From: Actinomadura macrotermitis | Lineage (GTDB): Bacteria; Actinomycetota; Actinomycetes; Streptosporangiales; Streptosporangiaceae | Length of the DNA: 64,000 nt | Assembly: GCF_009604375.1 (NCBI RefSeq) | Contig: NZ_WEGH01000001.1 | Coordinates: 1,426,001-1,490,000, forward strand | Direction of reading: 5' to 3' | Shown here: piece after piece, positions 43,705 to 52,124 of the stretch | Position numbering within the stretch: the first letter of the stretch is position 1 | Layout: every line of letters starts with the position of its first letter | Notes under the pieces: generated by a model | The model's input: only the letters and a program-made list of their open reading frames with translations | Databases searched by the model: none | What the model was told of the DNA's origin: nothing | Position numbers and translations under genes: made by a program

Positions 43705-45297
43705 TCAGGCGGGCACCGCGTCGACCGGGGACTGGCCGCGCCGCACCAGCAGCGCCGCCGCGATCGCGATGGCCGACACCACGCCCGCGACGGTCAGCGC
43801 GGACTGGAAGCCGTCCATGAACGCCTGGTGGCTGCCGTCGGTGATCGCGGCGGCGGTGCGCGCGGACGTTCCGGGCGGGACGGGCGCGACGCCCTGCGCG
43901 ACCAGCCCGGCCTGCCCCGACAGCGGCCCGGCCGCCCGCTCGGGCACGCCCGCCTCGGTCAGCCGGCCGAACAGCACGTCGCCGACCCGGCCCGACAGCA
44001 GCGTGCCGAGCACGGCGGTGCCGAGGACCCCGCCGACCTGGGAGGCGGTCTGCTGGAGGCCGCCCGCGACGCCCGCCAGGTGCTCGGGCGCGTTGCCGAC
44101 GATCGCCTCGGTCCCGGCGACCAGCACCATCCCGAACGCCAGCCCGATCAGCACGAACCACGGCCAGATCTGCAGGTAGGGGGCGTCCACCCCGATCCGG
44201 GCGAGGCCGAACATGGCGGCGGCGGTGAACACCATGCCGATGACCAGCGGGACGCGCGGGCCGAACCGGCTGGTCAGCGCCCCGGCGATGGGCGAGGCGA
44301 CGATGAACACCGCGGTCATCGGCAGCATCCGCACGCCCGCCTGCACCGGGCTCATCCCGTGCACCTGCTGCAGGTAGAGGGTGACGAAGAAGATCGTGCC
44401 GAACATGCCGAAGAACGCCAGCACGATCAGCCCGGTGGCGGCCGACAGCGACACCGACCGGAACAGCCCGAGCGGCAGCAGCGGGTGCGCGGCGCGCAGC
44501 TCGTTCACCGCGAAGGCGGCGAACAGCACCACCGCGACGGCGAACGACACCAGCGGGACGGCGGCGCCGAAGCCGTGCTCGCCCGCCTTGATCAGGCCCC
44601 AGACCAGGGCGAACAGGGCACCGGTCAGCAGGGCGACGCCGGGCAGGTCGAACGACCCGGCGGCCTGCTCGTCGCGGGACTCGCGGATCACCCAGAGGCC
44701 GACCAGCAGCGCGACCAGGCCGAGCGGCGCGTTGAGGAAGAACACCGACTCCCAGCTGACGTTCTCCACCAGCAGCCCGGCCACGATCGGGCCGCCCGCG
44801 ATGGAGATACCGACGGTGGCGCCCCACACGCCGATCGCGGTGTTCAGCCGCTCGGCGGGGAAGGTGCTGCGCAGGATGGCCAGGCTGGCCGGTTGCAGGA
44901 GGGCCCCCGCGAACCCCTGCACCACGCGCCAGAAGATGACCATCCCGAGGCCGCCGGACAGGCCGATGAGCAGCGAGGCGATGGCGAAGCCGACCACGCC
45001 GGCCAGGAAGGTGCGGCGCCGCCCGAACCGGTCGGCGATCTTGCCGGCCGGGATGAGGGTGACCGCGAGCGCGAGCAGGTAGGCGTTGGTGACCCACTGC
45101 AGGCCCGACAGGGAGGCGCCGAGGTCCTTGGCGATGGCGGGGTTGGCGATGGAGACGACGGTGGCGTCCAGGCCGACCATCATCACGCCGAGCGCGACGG
45201 CGACCAGGGTCAGCCAGGGATGGCCGTGCCCGGCGCGGGCGGGCCGTACGGGCGGGGCGCCGGGCTCCAGGAGCCCGGCGCTCGGGGACTGCGACAT
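43705..45297 (-). CDS. DHA2-family MFS exporter (EmrB/QacA type)
   Basis: 530-aa, 14-helix drug:proton antiporter type. Motif VGLDATVVSIANPAIAKDLGAS opens helix 1, IPAGKIADRFGRRRTFLAG is the loop 2-3 signature and GVWGATVGISIAGGPIVAGLLVENVSWESVFFLN is the antiporter motif. Divergent from a TetR regulator, with a 21-bp palindrome between. Probable role is export of an antibiotic or toxic compound. The start MSQSPS is preferred over the longer ATG at 45342, which lies inside the operator. Confidence 0.9.
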   Translation of the reverse strand: MSQSPSAGLLEPGAPPVRPARAGHGHPWLTLVAVALGVMMVGLDATVVSIANPAIAKDLGASLSGLQWVTNAYLLALAVTLIPAGKIADRFGRRRTFLAGVVGFAIASLLIGLSGGLGMVIFWRVVQGFAGALLQPASLAILRSTFPAERLNTAIGVWGATVGISIAGGPIVAGLLVENVSWESVFFLNAPLGLVALLVGLWVIRESRDEQAAGSFDLPGVALLTGALFALVWGLIKAGEHGFGAAVPLVSFAVAVVLFAAFAVNELRAAHPLLPLGLFRSVSLSAATGLIVLAFFGMFGTIFFVTLYLQQVHGMSPVQAGVRMLPMTAVFIVASPIAGALTSRFGPRVPLVIGMVFTAAAMFGLARIGVDAPYLQIWPWFVLIGLAFGMVLVAGTEAIVGNAPEHLAGVAGGLQQTASQVGGVLGTAVLGTLLSGRVGDVLFGRLTEAGVPERAAGPLSGQAGLVAQGVAPVPPGTSARTAAAITDGSHQAFMDGFQSALTVAGVVSAIAIAAALLVRRGQSPVDAVPA

Positions 45298-45333
45298 GGT
45301 GCGTCCTCCGGGACGAGGGAAGTGGAGCCCTAA

Positions 45334-45354
45334 AAGTGTCATGCCATGACACTT
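45334..45354. promoter_or_regulatory. 21-bp perfect palindrome, TetR operator
   Basis: Arms AAGTGTCATG (45334-45343) and CATGACACTT (45345-45354) around a single C. Lies 37 bp from the exporter start and 68 bp from the TetR start. Confidence 0.85.
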
Positions 45355-45421
45355 GTCGTCAAGCGACTCTCGTCATCGCGCGACGGTTGGCACGCGGTGG
45401 CTTCCCGGTTACACTTCGCCC

Positions 45422-46054
45422 ATGACCGCGACCGACGCCCTCCCCGCGGGCCGGCGCGAACGCAAGAAGCAGCAGACCCGCGAGGCGCTCATCGACGCCG
45501 CGTTCCGCCTCTTCGCCGACAAGGGCTTCGACGCCACCACCGTCGAGGAGATCGCCGACGCGGTGGACGTGTCCTCACGCACCTTCTTCCGCTACTTCGC
45601 CTCCAAAGAGGACGTCGCGCTCACCTTCCAGGAGGAGCAGCACCGGGCGGTGCTGGCCGCCCTGGCCGCCCGCCCCGCCGACGAGCCGATCATGACGGCG
45701 CTGCGCCGCACCGTGGTCGGCATCGCGCGGGCCTGCGAGCGCGGCGAACTCGGCTTCGACCCGTCCCGCTTCCAGTGCATGATGGAGCTGATGTCGCGCA
45801 GCGACACGCTGCTGGCGGGCAGCCTGGAGCACGCCCAGCGCAAGCAGGCCGCCGTCGTCGCGGCGATCGCCGACCGGATGGGCGTGGACCCGGCCGCCGA
45901 CCTGCGGCCGCACGTCATCGGCGCGGTGATCCACAGCGCCTTCCGCGCCGCCTCCGACATCCTCGCCACGCCCGAGATGGGCTACACGACGCTGTCCGAG
46001 GCGGCCGACGCGGTCTTCGCCATCCTCGAAGAGGGCTTCGACACCCCGCGGTGA
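45422..46054 (+). CDS. TetR-family repressor
   Basis: 210-aa TetR protein. The DNA-binding domain at residues 15-62 reads RKKQQTREALIDAAFRLFADKGFDATTVEEIADAVDVSSRTFFRYFASKEDVAL. The ligand domain resembles the MftR/actinomycete exporter-linked group. Divergent from the DHA2 exporter with a perfect palindrome between, so it most likely represses both. Confidence 0.9.
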   Translation: MTATDALPAGRRERKKQQTREALIDAAFRLFADKGFDATTVEEIADAVDVSSRTFFRYFASKEDVALTFQEEQHRAVLAALAARPADEPIMTALRRTVVGIARACERGELGFDPSRFQCMMELMSRSDTLLAGSLEHAQRKQAAVVAAIADRMGVDPAADLRPHVIGAVIHSAFRAASDILATPEMGYTTLSEAADAVFAILEEGFDTPR

Positions 46055-46064
46055 TCCCCGGCGC

Positions 46065-46718
46065 TCAGCGCGGCGGGCCGGCCAGCCCCAGCTCGTAGGC
46101 GATGATCACCAGGTGCACGCGGTCGCGGGCGTCCAGCTTGGCGAACAGCCGCGCCACGTGCGCCTTGGCCGTCGCCGCGCTGATGCACAGCTCCGCGGCG
46201 ATCTCGCCGTTGGACAGGCCGCGGCCGACCAGCGCCAGCACCTCACGCTCGCGCTCGGTGATGCCCGGGACCGGACGCCGCGCCGGCGCCGGCTCGGGCC
46301 GGGCGGCGAACTCGGCGATCAGGCGGCCGGTGACGCTCGGCGCGATCAGCCCGTCGCCGGCGGCGACGACCCGGATGCCGGCCAGGATCTCCTCCAGCGC
46401 CATGTCCTTGACCAGGAAGCCGCTCGCGCCCGCGCGCAGCGCGCCGTAGACGTACTCGTCGTCGTCGAAGGTGGTGAGGACCAGCACCCGCGCCGCCCCC
46501 GCCTCCGCGGTGATCCGCCGGGTGGCCTCGATGCCGTCCATGCCGGGCATCCGGATGTCCATCACGACCACGTCGGGCCGCGTCTCGCGCGCCAGCCGGA
46601 CCGCCTCGGCGCCCGTCCCGGCCTCCCCGGCGAGCTCCAGGCCGGGGGTGTCGGCGATGAGCACGCGCAGGCCGGCGCGGATGAGGGGCTGGTCGTCCAC
46701 CAGCGCGACGCGGATCAC
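46065..46718 (-). CDS. NarL/LuxR-type response regulator (pair 1)
   Basis: 217-aa. Receiver domain at 1-120 with phospho-acceptor Asp in VVVMDIRMPGMDG and Lys in FLVKDMALEE. LuxR helix-turn-helix at ~150-210 (ITEREREVLALVGRGLSNGEIAAELCISAATAKAHVARLFAKLDARDRVHLVI). GTG start overlapping the kinase stop (GTGA). Confidence 0.92.
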   Translation of the reverse strand: MIRVALVDDQPLIRAGLRVLIADTPGLELAGEAGTGAEAVRLARETRPDVVVMDIRMPGMDGIEATRRITAEAGAARVLVLTTFDDDEYVYGALRAGASGFLVKDMALEEILAGIRVVAAGDGLIAPSVTGRLIAEFAARPEPAPARRPVPGITEREREVLALVGRGLSNGEIAAELCISAATAKAHVARLFAKLDARDRVHLVIIAYELGLAGPPR

Positions 46719-47839
46719 CGCGGCACCGGCAGCCGCGCCGCCACCCGGAAGCCGCCGCCGGGCCGCGGCCCGGCGGCGAAGTCGCCGTGCAGCAGGCCGA
46801 CCCGCTCGCGCATGCCGACGATCCCGTAGCCGGCGCCGCCCGGCCCGCCGCCGCTCCCCTCGTCCAGGACCTCCACGGCCAGCTCCCCCGCGCGCTGCTC
46901 GATCGTCACCCGGCACTCGGGCACCCCGGCGTGCCGCACCACGTTCGTGACCGCCTCCTGCACGATGCGGAACGCCGACTGCTCGATCTCGGCGGGCAGC
47001 GGCCGCCGCTCGCCGCGCCAGCGCACCTCCACCCGCACCCCCGCGCCCGCCGTCGCCTCGGCCAGCCGCGCCACGTCGGCCAGGCCCGGCGCGGAGCCGA
47101 GCGGGACGGGCCCGGCCTGGCGCAGCGCGCCGAGCATCCGGCGCAGCCCGGCCAGGGTCTCCCGGCTGGTCGCCTCGATCGCGCTCAGCGCGTTGCGCGC
47201 CTCGGCCGGCTGGGTCTCGATCACCCGGCTGCCGACCCCGGCCTGGATCGCGATGATCCCGATGCTGTGCGCGACCATGTCGTGCAGCTCGCGGGCGATC
47301 CGCAGCCGCTCCTCGGTGACGGCCTGCGCGGCGGCCCGGTCGCGCAGCTGCCCGGCGTGCTCGCGGCGCTCGCGGGCCGAGTCGCCGGCCGTCCAGGCCA
47401 CCAGGACGCCCAGCACGATGATCACGACCGTGCGGGAGAGGCCGGCCGGGCCGGAGATGTAGGCGAACGCGGCGACGAGCTGCACCGCGGCCGTCAGCGC
47501 GGCGGCGGCGGCCGAGGTCCGGCGCGGCCGGGTCGCCGCGATGAGGGCGACCGCCAGGTCGTCCATCAGGATCATCACGTAGCCGACGCCCCACGAGGTG
47601 ACGGTCACCGCCCCGCCGGCCCAGCAGGCGAGCATCAGCGCGAGGGCGGGCAGCGGCCGGCGGAGCAGCAGGCCGACGGGCAGCAGCATGAGCAGCAGCA
47701 CCATGAGCAGGCCCCAGCCGTCGCGGTCGCCCTTGACCAGCTGCGCCAGCGCGGCCAGGAGCAGCGGGAACGCCAGGGCGCCGCACCAGCGCAGGGCCGT
47801 CCGCACGACCGGCGGCAGCGAACGCGGCATAACGGACAT
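46715..47839 (-). CDS. NarL-type sensor histidine kinase (pair 1)
   Basis: 374-aa. Four to six N-terminal membrane helices with almost no extracellular loops, then HisKA_3 with phospho-His in ERLRIARELHDMVAHSIGIIAIQAG, and an HATPase domain (FRIVQEAVTNVVRHAG, GYGIVGMRERVGLLHGDF). Intramembrane-sensing kinases of this type often respond to envelope stress or antibiotics. It sits tail-to-tail with the TetR gene. Confidence 0.92.
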   Translation of the reverse strand: MSVMPRSLPPVVRTALRWCGALAFPLLLAALAQLVKGDRDGWGLLMVLLLMLLPVGLLLRRPLPALALMLACWAGGAVTVTSWGVGYVMILMDDLAVALIAATRPRRTSAAAAALTAAVQLVAAFAYISGPAGLSRTVVIIVLGVLVAWTAGDSARERREHAGQLRDRAAAQAVTEERLRIARELHDMVAHSIGIIAIQAGVGSRVIETQPAEARNALSAIEATSRETLAGLRRMLGALRQAGPVPLGSAPGLADVARLAEATAGAGVRVEVRWRGERRPLPAEIEQSAFRIVQEAVTNVVRHAGVPECRVTIEQRAGELAVEVLDEGSGGGPGGAGYGIVGMRERVGLLHGDFAAGPRPGGGFRVAARLPVPR

Positions 47840-47997
47840 GCGGCGATCGTAGCCACATGATCACCCCGGCACATCGGCCCGCGGGCGTACGCCCCAGGGC
47901 CACTGTCGCGCCGGGGATTGCCGCCGCCGGCCCGATGCCCCGCGAGGGGCGCTCACGACAACGTTGACCGCCCTGCCCCCATGGACGGAACGATGCC

Positions 47998-49413
47998 GTG
48001 AGACGTTCGCCCTTCCCCGCTGTTTATGGACTGCTGGCCGCCCAGATCGTGGCCGTGCTGCTGTTCGCCGCCTTCTGGGATTCCTTGGATTTCCGCATTT
48101 ACCGGCTTGGCGGGGATGCGGTCACTCAGGGCGCGGACCTCTATCTGAAACGGCACGCCGGTCTCTGGTACACCAACACGCCCTTCGCGGCCACGCTGTT
48201 CATTCCTCTCGCGGAACTGCCGCTCGCCGTCGCGCGTGTCCTGTGGCAGTCGGCGTCGGTCGGGGCGTTCGCCTGGGCCTGCGCGATGGCGCTCAAGCTC
48301 GCAGGTCACCGCCCATCGAGGCGGGTGATCGCCACCACTGTGGCCCTCGGCCTCCTGCTTCAGCCCATGTGGCAGTCCATCTTTCTGGGGCAGGTGAACC
48401 CTTTCCTGCTGGCTCTCGTGCTCACCGATATCCGGCGCGTTTCCCTGAACCGAGCCGCGGGCATCGGAATCGGCATCGCCGCAGCCATCAAGCTGACCCC
48501 GGGCATCTTCATCGTCATGCTTTTGGTGACGCGGCGCTTCAAGGACGCGTTCATAGCCGGCGGCACTTTCGCCCTCTGCACCTCCATCGCCTACCTCATC
48601 GCGCCGGAAGCGTCCCGTGTCTATTGGAAGGGCACCTTCTGCGACACCTCACGTGTGGGCGTCACCTACATCAGCAACCAGTCCCCGTTCGCCGCGGCGG
48701 CCCGCATCCTCGGTAGTGCGAACGACGTGCCCGGCTGGTTCTTCGCCGTGCCGTTGGCGCTCGGGCTCGCCGGTCTGGCCGTCGCGGCACTGTGGGCGCG
48801 CCGGAACGACTGGCTGGCCGCTGCGGCGGTGACGGGGACAACGGGACTGCTGGTCTCCCCGATCTCCTGGGCGCACCACTGGCTGTGGGTCGTGCCGGCG
48901 CTGCTCGTGCTCGTCCGGAACGGCGCCCGCGTCCCGGCGGCGGGTGCGTACCTGCTCTTCGCCCTGTCGCCGCTGTGGTGGACGCCGCACGGCGGCCACC
49001 GGCTGCAGTTCGGGTTCCACGGGCCGCTGACGCTCGTCGCCAACTGCTACCTGGTGGCCGGGCTCGCGTTCCTCGCCTATATGGCCGCCGCCCTGCGCGG
49101 ACCGGCCGGACGCGGTCAGGTGGTGCGGCGGGAGCGGGACAGGGACAGGCCGCCGAGGATCACGGCGACCAGCCCCAGCATCAGGGCGAAGATACCGCCG
49201 CCCAGGCCGTTGCCGGTGCCGAGGCCGCCGTCGGCGGTGACCACGACGAGCCCGCCGGCGACCATGGCGACCACGCCCGCGCCGAGGGCCGCGACGGCTC
49301 CGTTCCGGCCGAAGCGGGCGGCGCGGGCCAGGGCGAGGCCGCCGGCGACCACGCCGGCCAGCCCCGACAGCGCGGCCACGATGGCCCCGATCCGGCCGGG
49401 GCCCATGGAGTAG
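47998..49413 (+). CDS. GT87-family (DUF2029) polyprenyl-phosphate-mannose-dependent glycosyltransferase
   Basis: Membrane glycosyltransferase of the GT-C/GT87 type used in actinobacterial lipoglycan mannosylation. About ten hydrophobic segments; the first loop carries DFRIYRLGGDAVTQGADLYLKRHAG with the likely catalytic Asp, and GQVNPFLLALVLTDI and PISWAHHWLWVVPAL are family-typical. The open frame is 471 aa, but only the first ~375 residues look like protein; the rest is basic/Pro-rich and lies antisense to the gene at 49116-49445. Base composition of the first 700 bp is slightly lower in GC than that of its neighbours. Confidence 0.82.
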   Translation: MRRSPFPAVYGLLAAQIVAVLLFAAFWDSLDFRIYRLGGDAVTQGADLYLKRHAGLWYTNTPFAATLFIPLAELPLAVARVLWQSASVGAFAWACAMALKLAGHRPSRRVIATTVALGLLLQPMWQSIFLGQVNPFLLALVLTDIRRVSLNRAAGIGIGIAAAIKLTPGIFIVMLLVTRRFKDAFIAGGTFALCTSIAYLIAPEASRVYWKGTFCDTSRVGVTYISNQSPFAAAARILGSANDVPGWFFAVPLALGLAGLAVAALWARRNDWLAAAAVTGTTGLLVSPISWAHHWLWVVPALLVLVRNGARVPAAGAYLLFALSPLWWTPHGGHRLQFGFHGPLTLVANCYLVAGLAFLAYMAAALRGPAGRGQVVRRERDRDRPPRITATSPSIRAKIPPPRPLPVPRPPSAVTTTSPPATMATTPAPRAATAPFRPKRAARARARPPATTPASPDSAATMAPIRPGPME

Positions 49414-49445
49414 GCGTCGGCGGCGAGCAGGAACGTGTCTGGCAT
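49116..49445 (-). CDS. DUF6223-like small membrane protein
   Basis: 109-aa protein with three hydrophobic helices (GRIGAIVAALSGLAGVVAGGLALARAARF, NGAVAALGAGVVAMVAGGLVVV, GGGIFALMLGLVAVILGGLSLS). Resembles actinomycete DUF6223 proteins of unknown role. The ATG has a clear AAGGAG site. Most of it overlaps the 3' end of the GT87 frame on the opposite strand. Confidence 0.72.
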   Translation of the reverse strand: MPDTFLLAADAYSMGPGRIGAIVAALSGLAGVVAGGLALARAARFGRNGAVAALGAGVVAMVAGGLVVVTADGGLGTGNGLGGGIFALMLGLVAVILGGLSLSRSRRTT

Positions 49446-49660
49446 GAGGGGCTCCTTCGGGTACGGCGGGGTGTGACGTGATCATGTCCGCCGGGCCCGC
49501 CTCCGGTCGTCCGCCCGGGGCGGGTGATCCGCCCTCCCGCCGGCGCCGCACCCGGCTACCGCGAACGCGGCACGGGCCGCGCGAGTACCGCGGCCGCGGT
49601 AGCCGGCCGGTCGTCCGCGCGCAGGAGCCGCCCGCGCCGCCGTCCGGCTAGGGTGCGCGC

Positions 49661-50761
49661 ATGGGCAGCGGACAGATCGGCATGAAAGACTGGGCGATCG
49701 CCGTCGCCGTGGCGACGGTCCTGCTGGTCACCGGGCTGTCCGAGCAGGGCTTCGACCCGCTCGGCTGCGCGCTGCTGGCGGCCGGCGGCCTGGCGCTGGC
49801 CGCGCGCCGCCTCGCCCCGGTCCCCGTCCTCGCCGCCACCGGGCTGTGCACGGTGGGCTACCAGGCGGCCGGGTTCGACGTGCCCGCCGTCGCGTTCCTG
49901 TTCGCGGTGTACGCGGCCGTGCGGGCCGGGCACCGCGCCGTCACGGTGGCGGCGAGCGTGGCCATGCTGGCGGCGCTGCCCCTCGCGGCCGTGATCTCGG
50001 GCCTGCACGACACCGGCCGGGCGCTCGCGCAGGCCCGTGGCGCCCTGGAGATCGCCTGGCTCGTCGCCGCCGGCGCCGCGGGCGAGGCGCTGCGGCAGGC
50101 CGAGCGGCGCGCCGACGAGGCCGAGCGCACCCGGGAGGAGACCGCGCGGCGCCGCGCCGACGAGGAGCGGCTGCGCATCGCGCGCGAGCTGCACGACTCG
50201 CTCACCCACCAGATCTCGATCGTCAAGGTGCAGGCCGAGGTCGCGGTGCACGTGGCGCGCCGGCGCGGCGAGCAGGTGCCCGAGGCGCTGCTGGCGATCC
50301 AGGAGGCCGGGCGGGAGGCGGCCCGGGAGCTGCGCGCGACCCTGGAGGCGCTGCGCGACGACGGCACCGCCCCGCCGCGCGGGCTCGAGCACGTCCCCGA
50401 GCTGGTGGAGCGGGCCCGCGCCATCGGCCTGGACGCGACGCTGACGATCGAGGGGCGGCGGCAGGGCGTGCCGGCCGCGGTGGGCCGGACCGTCTACCGG
50501 ATCGTCCAGGAGGCGCTCACCAACGTCGCCCGGCACGCGGGCGCCGCCTCCGCGTCGGTCCGGATCGACTGCCGCCCCGACGCCCTGGCGGTCCGCGTCG
50601 ACGACGACGGCGCGGCCGGGCCGGGCACCGCGCCGCCCGGCGTCGGGCTGCTCGGCATGCGCGAGCGCGTCACCGCCCTCGGCGGCCGGCTGCACGCCGG
50701 GCCGCGCGGCGAGGGCGGCTTCACCGTCCAGGCCGAGCTCCCCGTGGAGCCGGCGCCGTGA
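49661..50761 (+). CDS. NarL-type sensor histidine kinase (pair 2)
   Basis: 366-aa. Short N-terminal membrane region (four or five helices), a coiled segment (EALRQAERRADEAERTREETARRRADEERL), phospho-His in RLRIARELHDSLTHQISIVKVQAEVA and an HATPase domain (VYRIVQEALTNVARHAGAA, GVGLLGMRERVTALGG). Overlaps its response regulator by GTGA. Confidence 0.92.
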   Translation: MGSGQIGMKDWAIAVAVATVLLVTGLSEQGFDPLGCALLAAGGLALAARRLAPVPVLAATGLCTVGYQAAGFDVPAVAFLFAVYAAVRAGHRAVTVAASVAMLAALPLAAVISGLHDTGRALAQARGALEIAWLVAAGAAGEALRQAERRADEAERTREETARRRADEERLRIARELHDSLTHQISIVKVQAEVAVHVARRRGEQVPEALLAIQEAGREAARELRATLEALRDDGTAPPRGLEHVPELVERARAIGLDATLTIEGRRQGVPAAVGRTVYRIVQEALTNVARHAGAASASVRIDCRPDALAVRVDDDGAAGPGTAPPGVGLLGMRERVTALGGRLHAGPRGEGGFTVQAELPVEPAP

Positions 50762-51423
50762 TCCGCGTCCTGCTGGTCGACGACCAGCCGCTGCTGCGCA
50801 GCGGGTTCCGCGCCCTGCTGGACCTCGAGGACGACATCGAGGTGGTCGCCGAGGCCGCCGACGGGGCGCAGGGCCTCGCCCTCGCCCGCGCGCACCTGCC
50901 CGACATCGCCCTCGTCGACATCCAGATGCCGGTCATGGACGGCATCGAGACGACCCGGCGCATCGCCGCGGACCCGGCCCTGGCCGGGGTGCACGTCGTC
51001 ATCCTCACCAACTACGGCATGGACGAGCACGTCCTGGACGCGCTGCGCGCCGGCGCCGCCGGGTTCCTGGTCAAGGACATCCTGCCCGAGGACTTCCTGC
51101 ACGCCGTGCGGGTCGCCGCGCGCGGCGACGCGCTGCTGGCGCCGTCGATCACCCGCCGGCTCATCGACCGGTTCGTCACCCAGCCGGTCCGCACCGGCCG
51201 CGGGCCGGAGGGGCTGACCGGCCGCGAACGCGAGGCCGTCGTCCTGGTCGCGCAGGGCCTGTCCAACGACCAGATCGCCGCCCGCATGGCGATCACCCCG
51301 CTGACCGCCAAGACCCACGTCAACCGGGCCATGGCCAAGCTCGGCGTCCGCGACCGCGCCCAGCTCGTCGTGCTCGCCTACGAGTCGGGCCTGGTGGTCC
51401 CCGCGCCGCGGAACAGTCCTTGA
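50758..51423 (+). CDS. NarL/LuxR-type response regulator (pair 2)
   Basis: 221-aa. Receiver with Asp in IALVDIQMPVMDG and Lys in FLVKDILPED; LuxR domain LTGREREAVVLVAQGLSNDQIAARMAITPLTAKTHVNRAMAKLGVRDRAQLVV. Target genes unknown; the MscS gene follows 76 bp downstream on the same strand and may be read through. Confidence 0.92.
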   Translation: MIRVLLVDDQPLLRSGFRALLDLEDDIEVVAEAADGAQGLALARAHLPDIALVDIQMPVMDGIETTRRIAADPALAGVHVVILTNYGMDEHVLDALRAGAAGFLVKDILPEDFLHAVRVAARGDALLAPSITRRLIDRFVTQPVRTGRGPEGLTGREREAVVLVAQGLSNDQIAARMAITPLTAKTHVNRAMAKLGVRDRAQLVVLAYESGLVVPAPRNSP

Positions 51424-51499
51424 CCATGTGATCCGTGTGGCCTTGGCGGCGAGAGGGCATCCGTCCTGGTGACGCGAGACGACCGGTAAGGCATGGGGC

Positions 51500-52120
51500 G
51501 TGGACTCAGAGCGACTTATCTCACGGCTGCCGTTGCGGCCCAGGCTGCGTCAGGTGTCCGTGCTCTGCGCGCTGGCGGTGTGCGCGGTGCTGGTCGCCCA
51601 CCTCGGCGACCCCACCAGCGGCCACTGGCACGAGAAGGTGCTGTGCTGGAGCGGGGCGGTGGTCTTCCTGGTCGCCGCGCTCACCGCGACGGTCCGGCTC
51701 GGCAACGAGATGCGCCGGATCACGCTGCCCACCCTCGGCGACTCCCACGCGGCGCTGGTGCGCCTGACGATCGTGCTCACCGGCGGGCTGCTCACCGTGA
51801 CCATGACGTTCAGCCTGCTGCGGGTGCCCATCGGCCAGCTGGTCCTCGGCGGCGCGGTCACCGGCGTGCTCCTCGGCATCGCCGGCCAGCAGACGCTGGC
51901 CAACATCTTCGCCGGGATCATGATCTTGTACGCGCACCCGTTCGACATCGGCGACCGGGTGAACGTCCGGTCCGGGCCGCTCGGCGGCGAGCTGGAGGGG
52001 ACCGTGCACGGGATCGGCATCCTCTACGTGGAGATCGACAGCGCCGACGGCCGGTTCTCGGTCCCCAACTCCCTCATCCAGAAGGCCGCGGTGGCGCGGA
52101 TCGAGGACGCCTCCGGCTGA
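51500..52120 (+). CDS. MscS-type small-conductance mechanosensitive channel
   Basis: 206-aa. Three or four hydrophobic helices, then the pore/beta-domain signature QLVLGGAVTGVLLGIAGQQTLANIFAGIMILYAHPFDIGDRVNV and a short beta domain ending VPNSLIQKAAVARIED. Shorter than E. coli MscS (286 aa) because the large C-terminal cage is reduced. GTG start. Releases solutes on osmotic downshock. Confidence 0.85.
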   Translation: MDSERLISRLPLRPRLRQVSVLCALAVCAVLVAHLGDPTSGHWHEKVLCWSGAVVFLVAALTATVRLGNEMRRITLPTLGDSHAALVRLTIVLTGGLLTVTMTFSLLRVPIGQLVLGGAVTGVLLGIAGQQTLANIFAGIMILYAHPFDIGDRVNVRSGPLGGELEGTVHGIGILYVEIDSADGRFSVPNSLIQKAAVARIEDASG

Positions 52121-52124
52121 GGGG

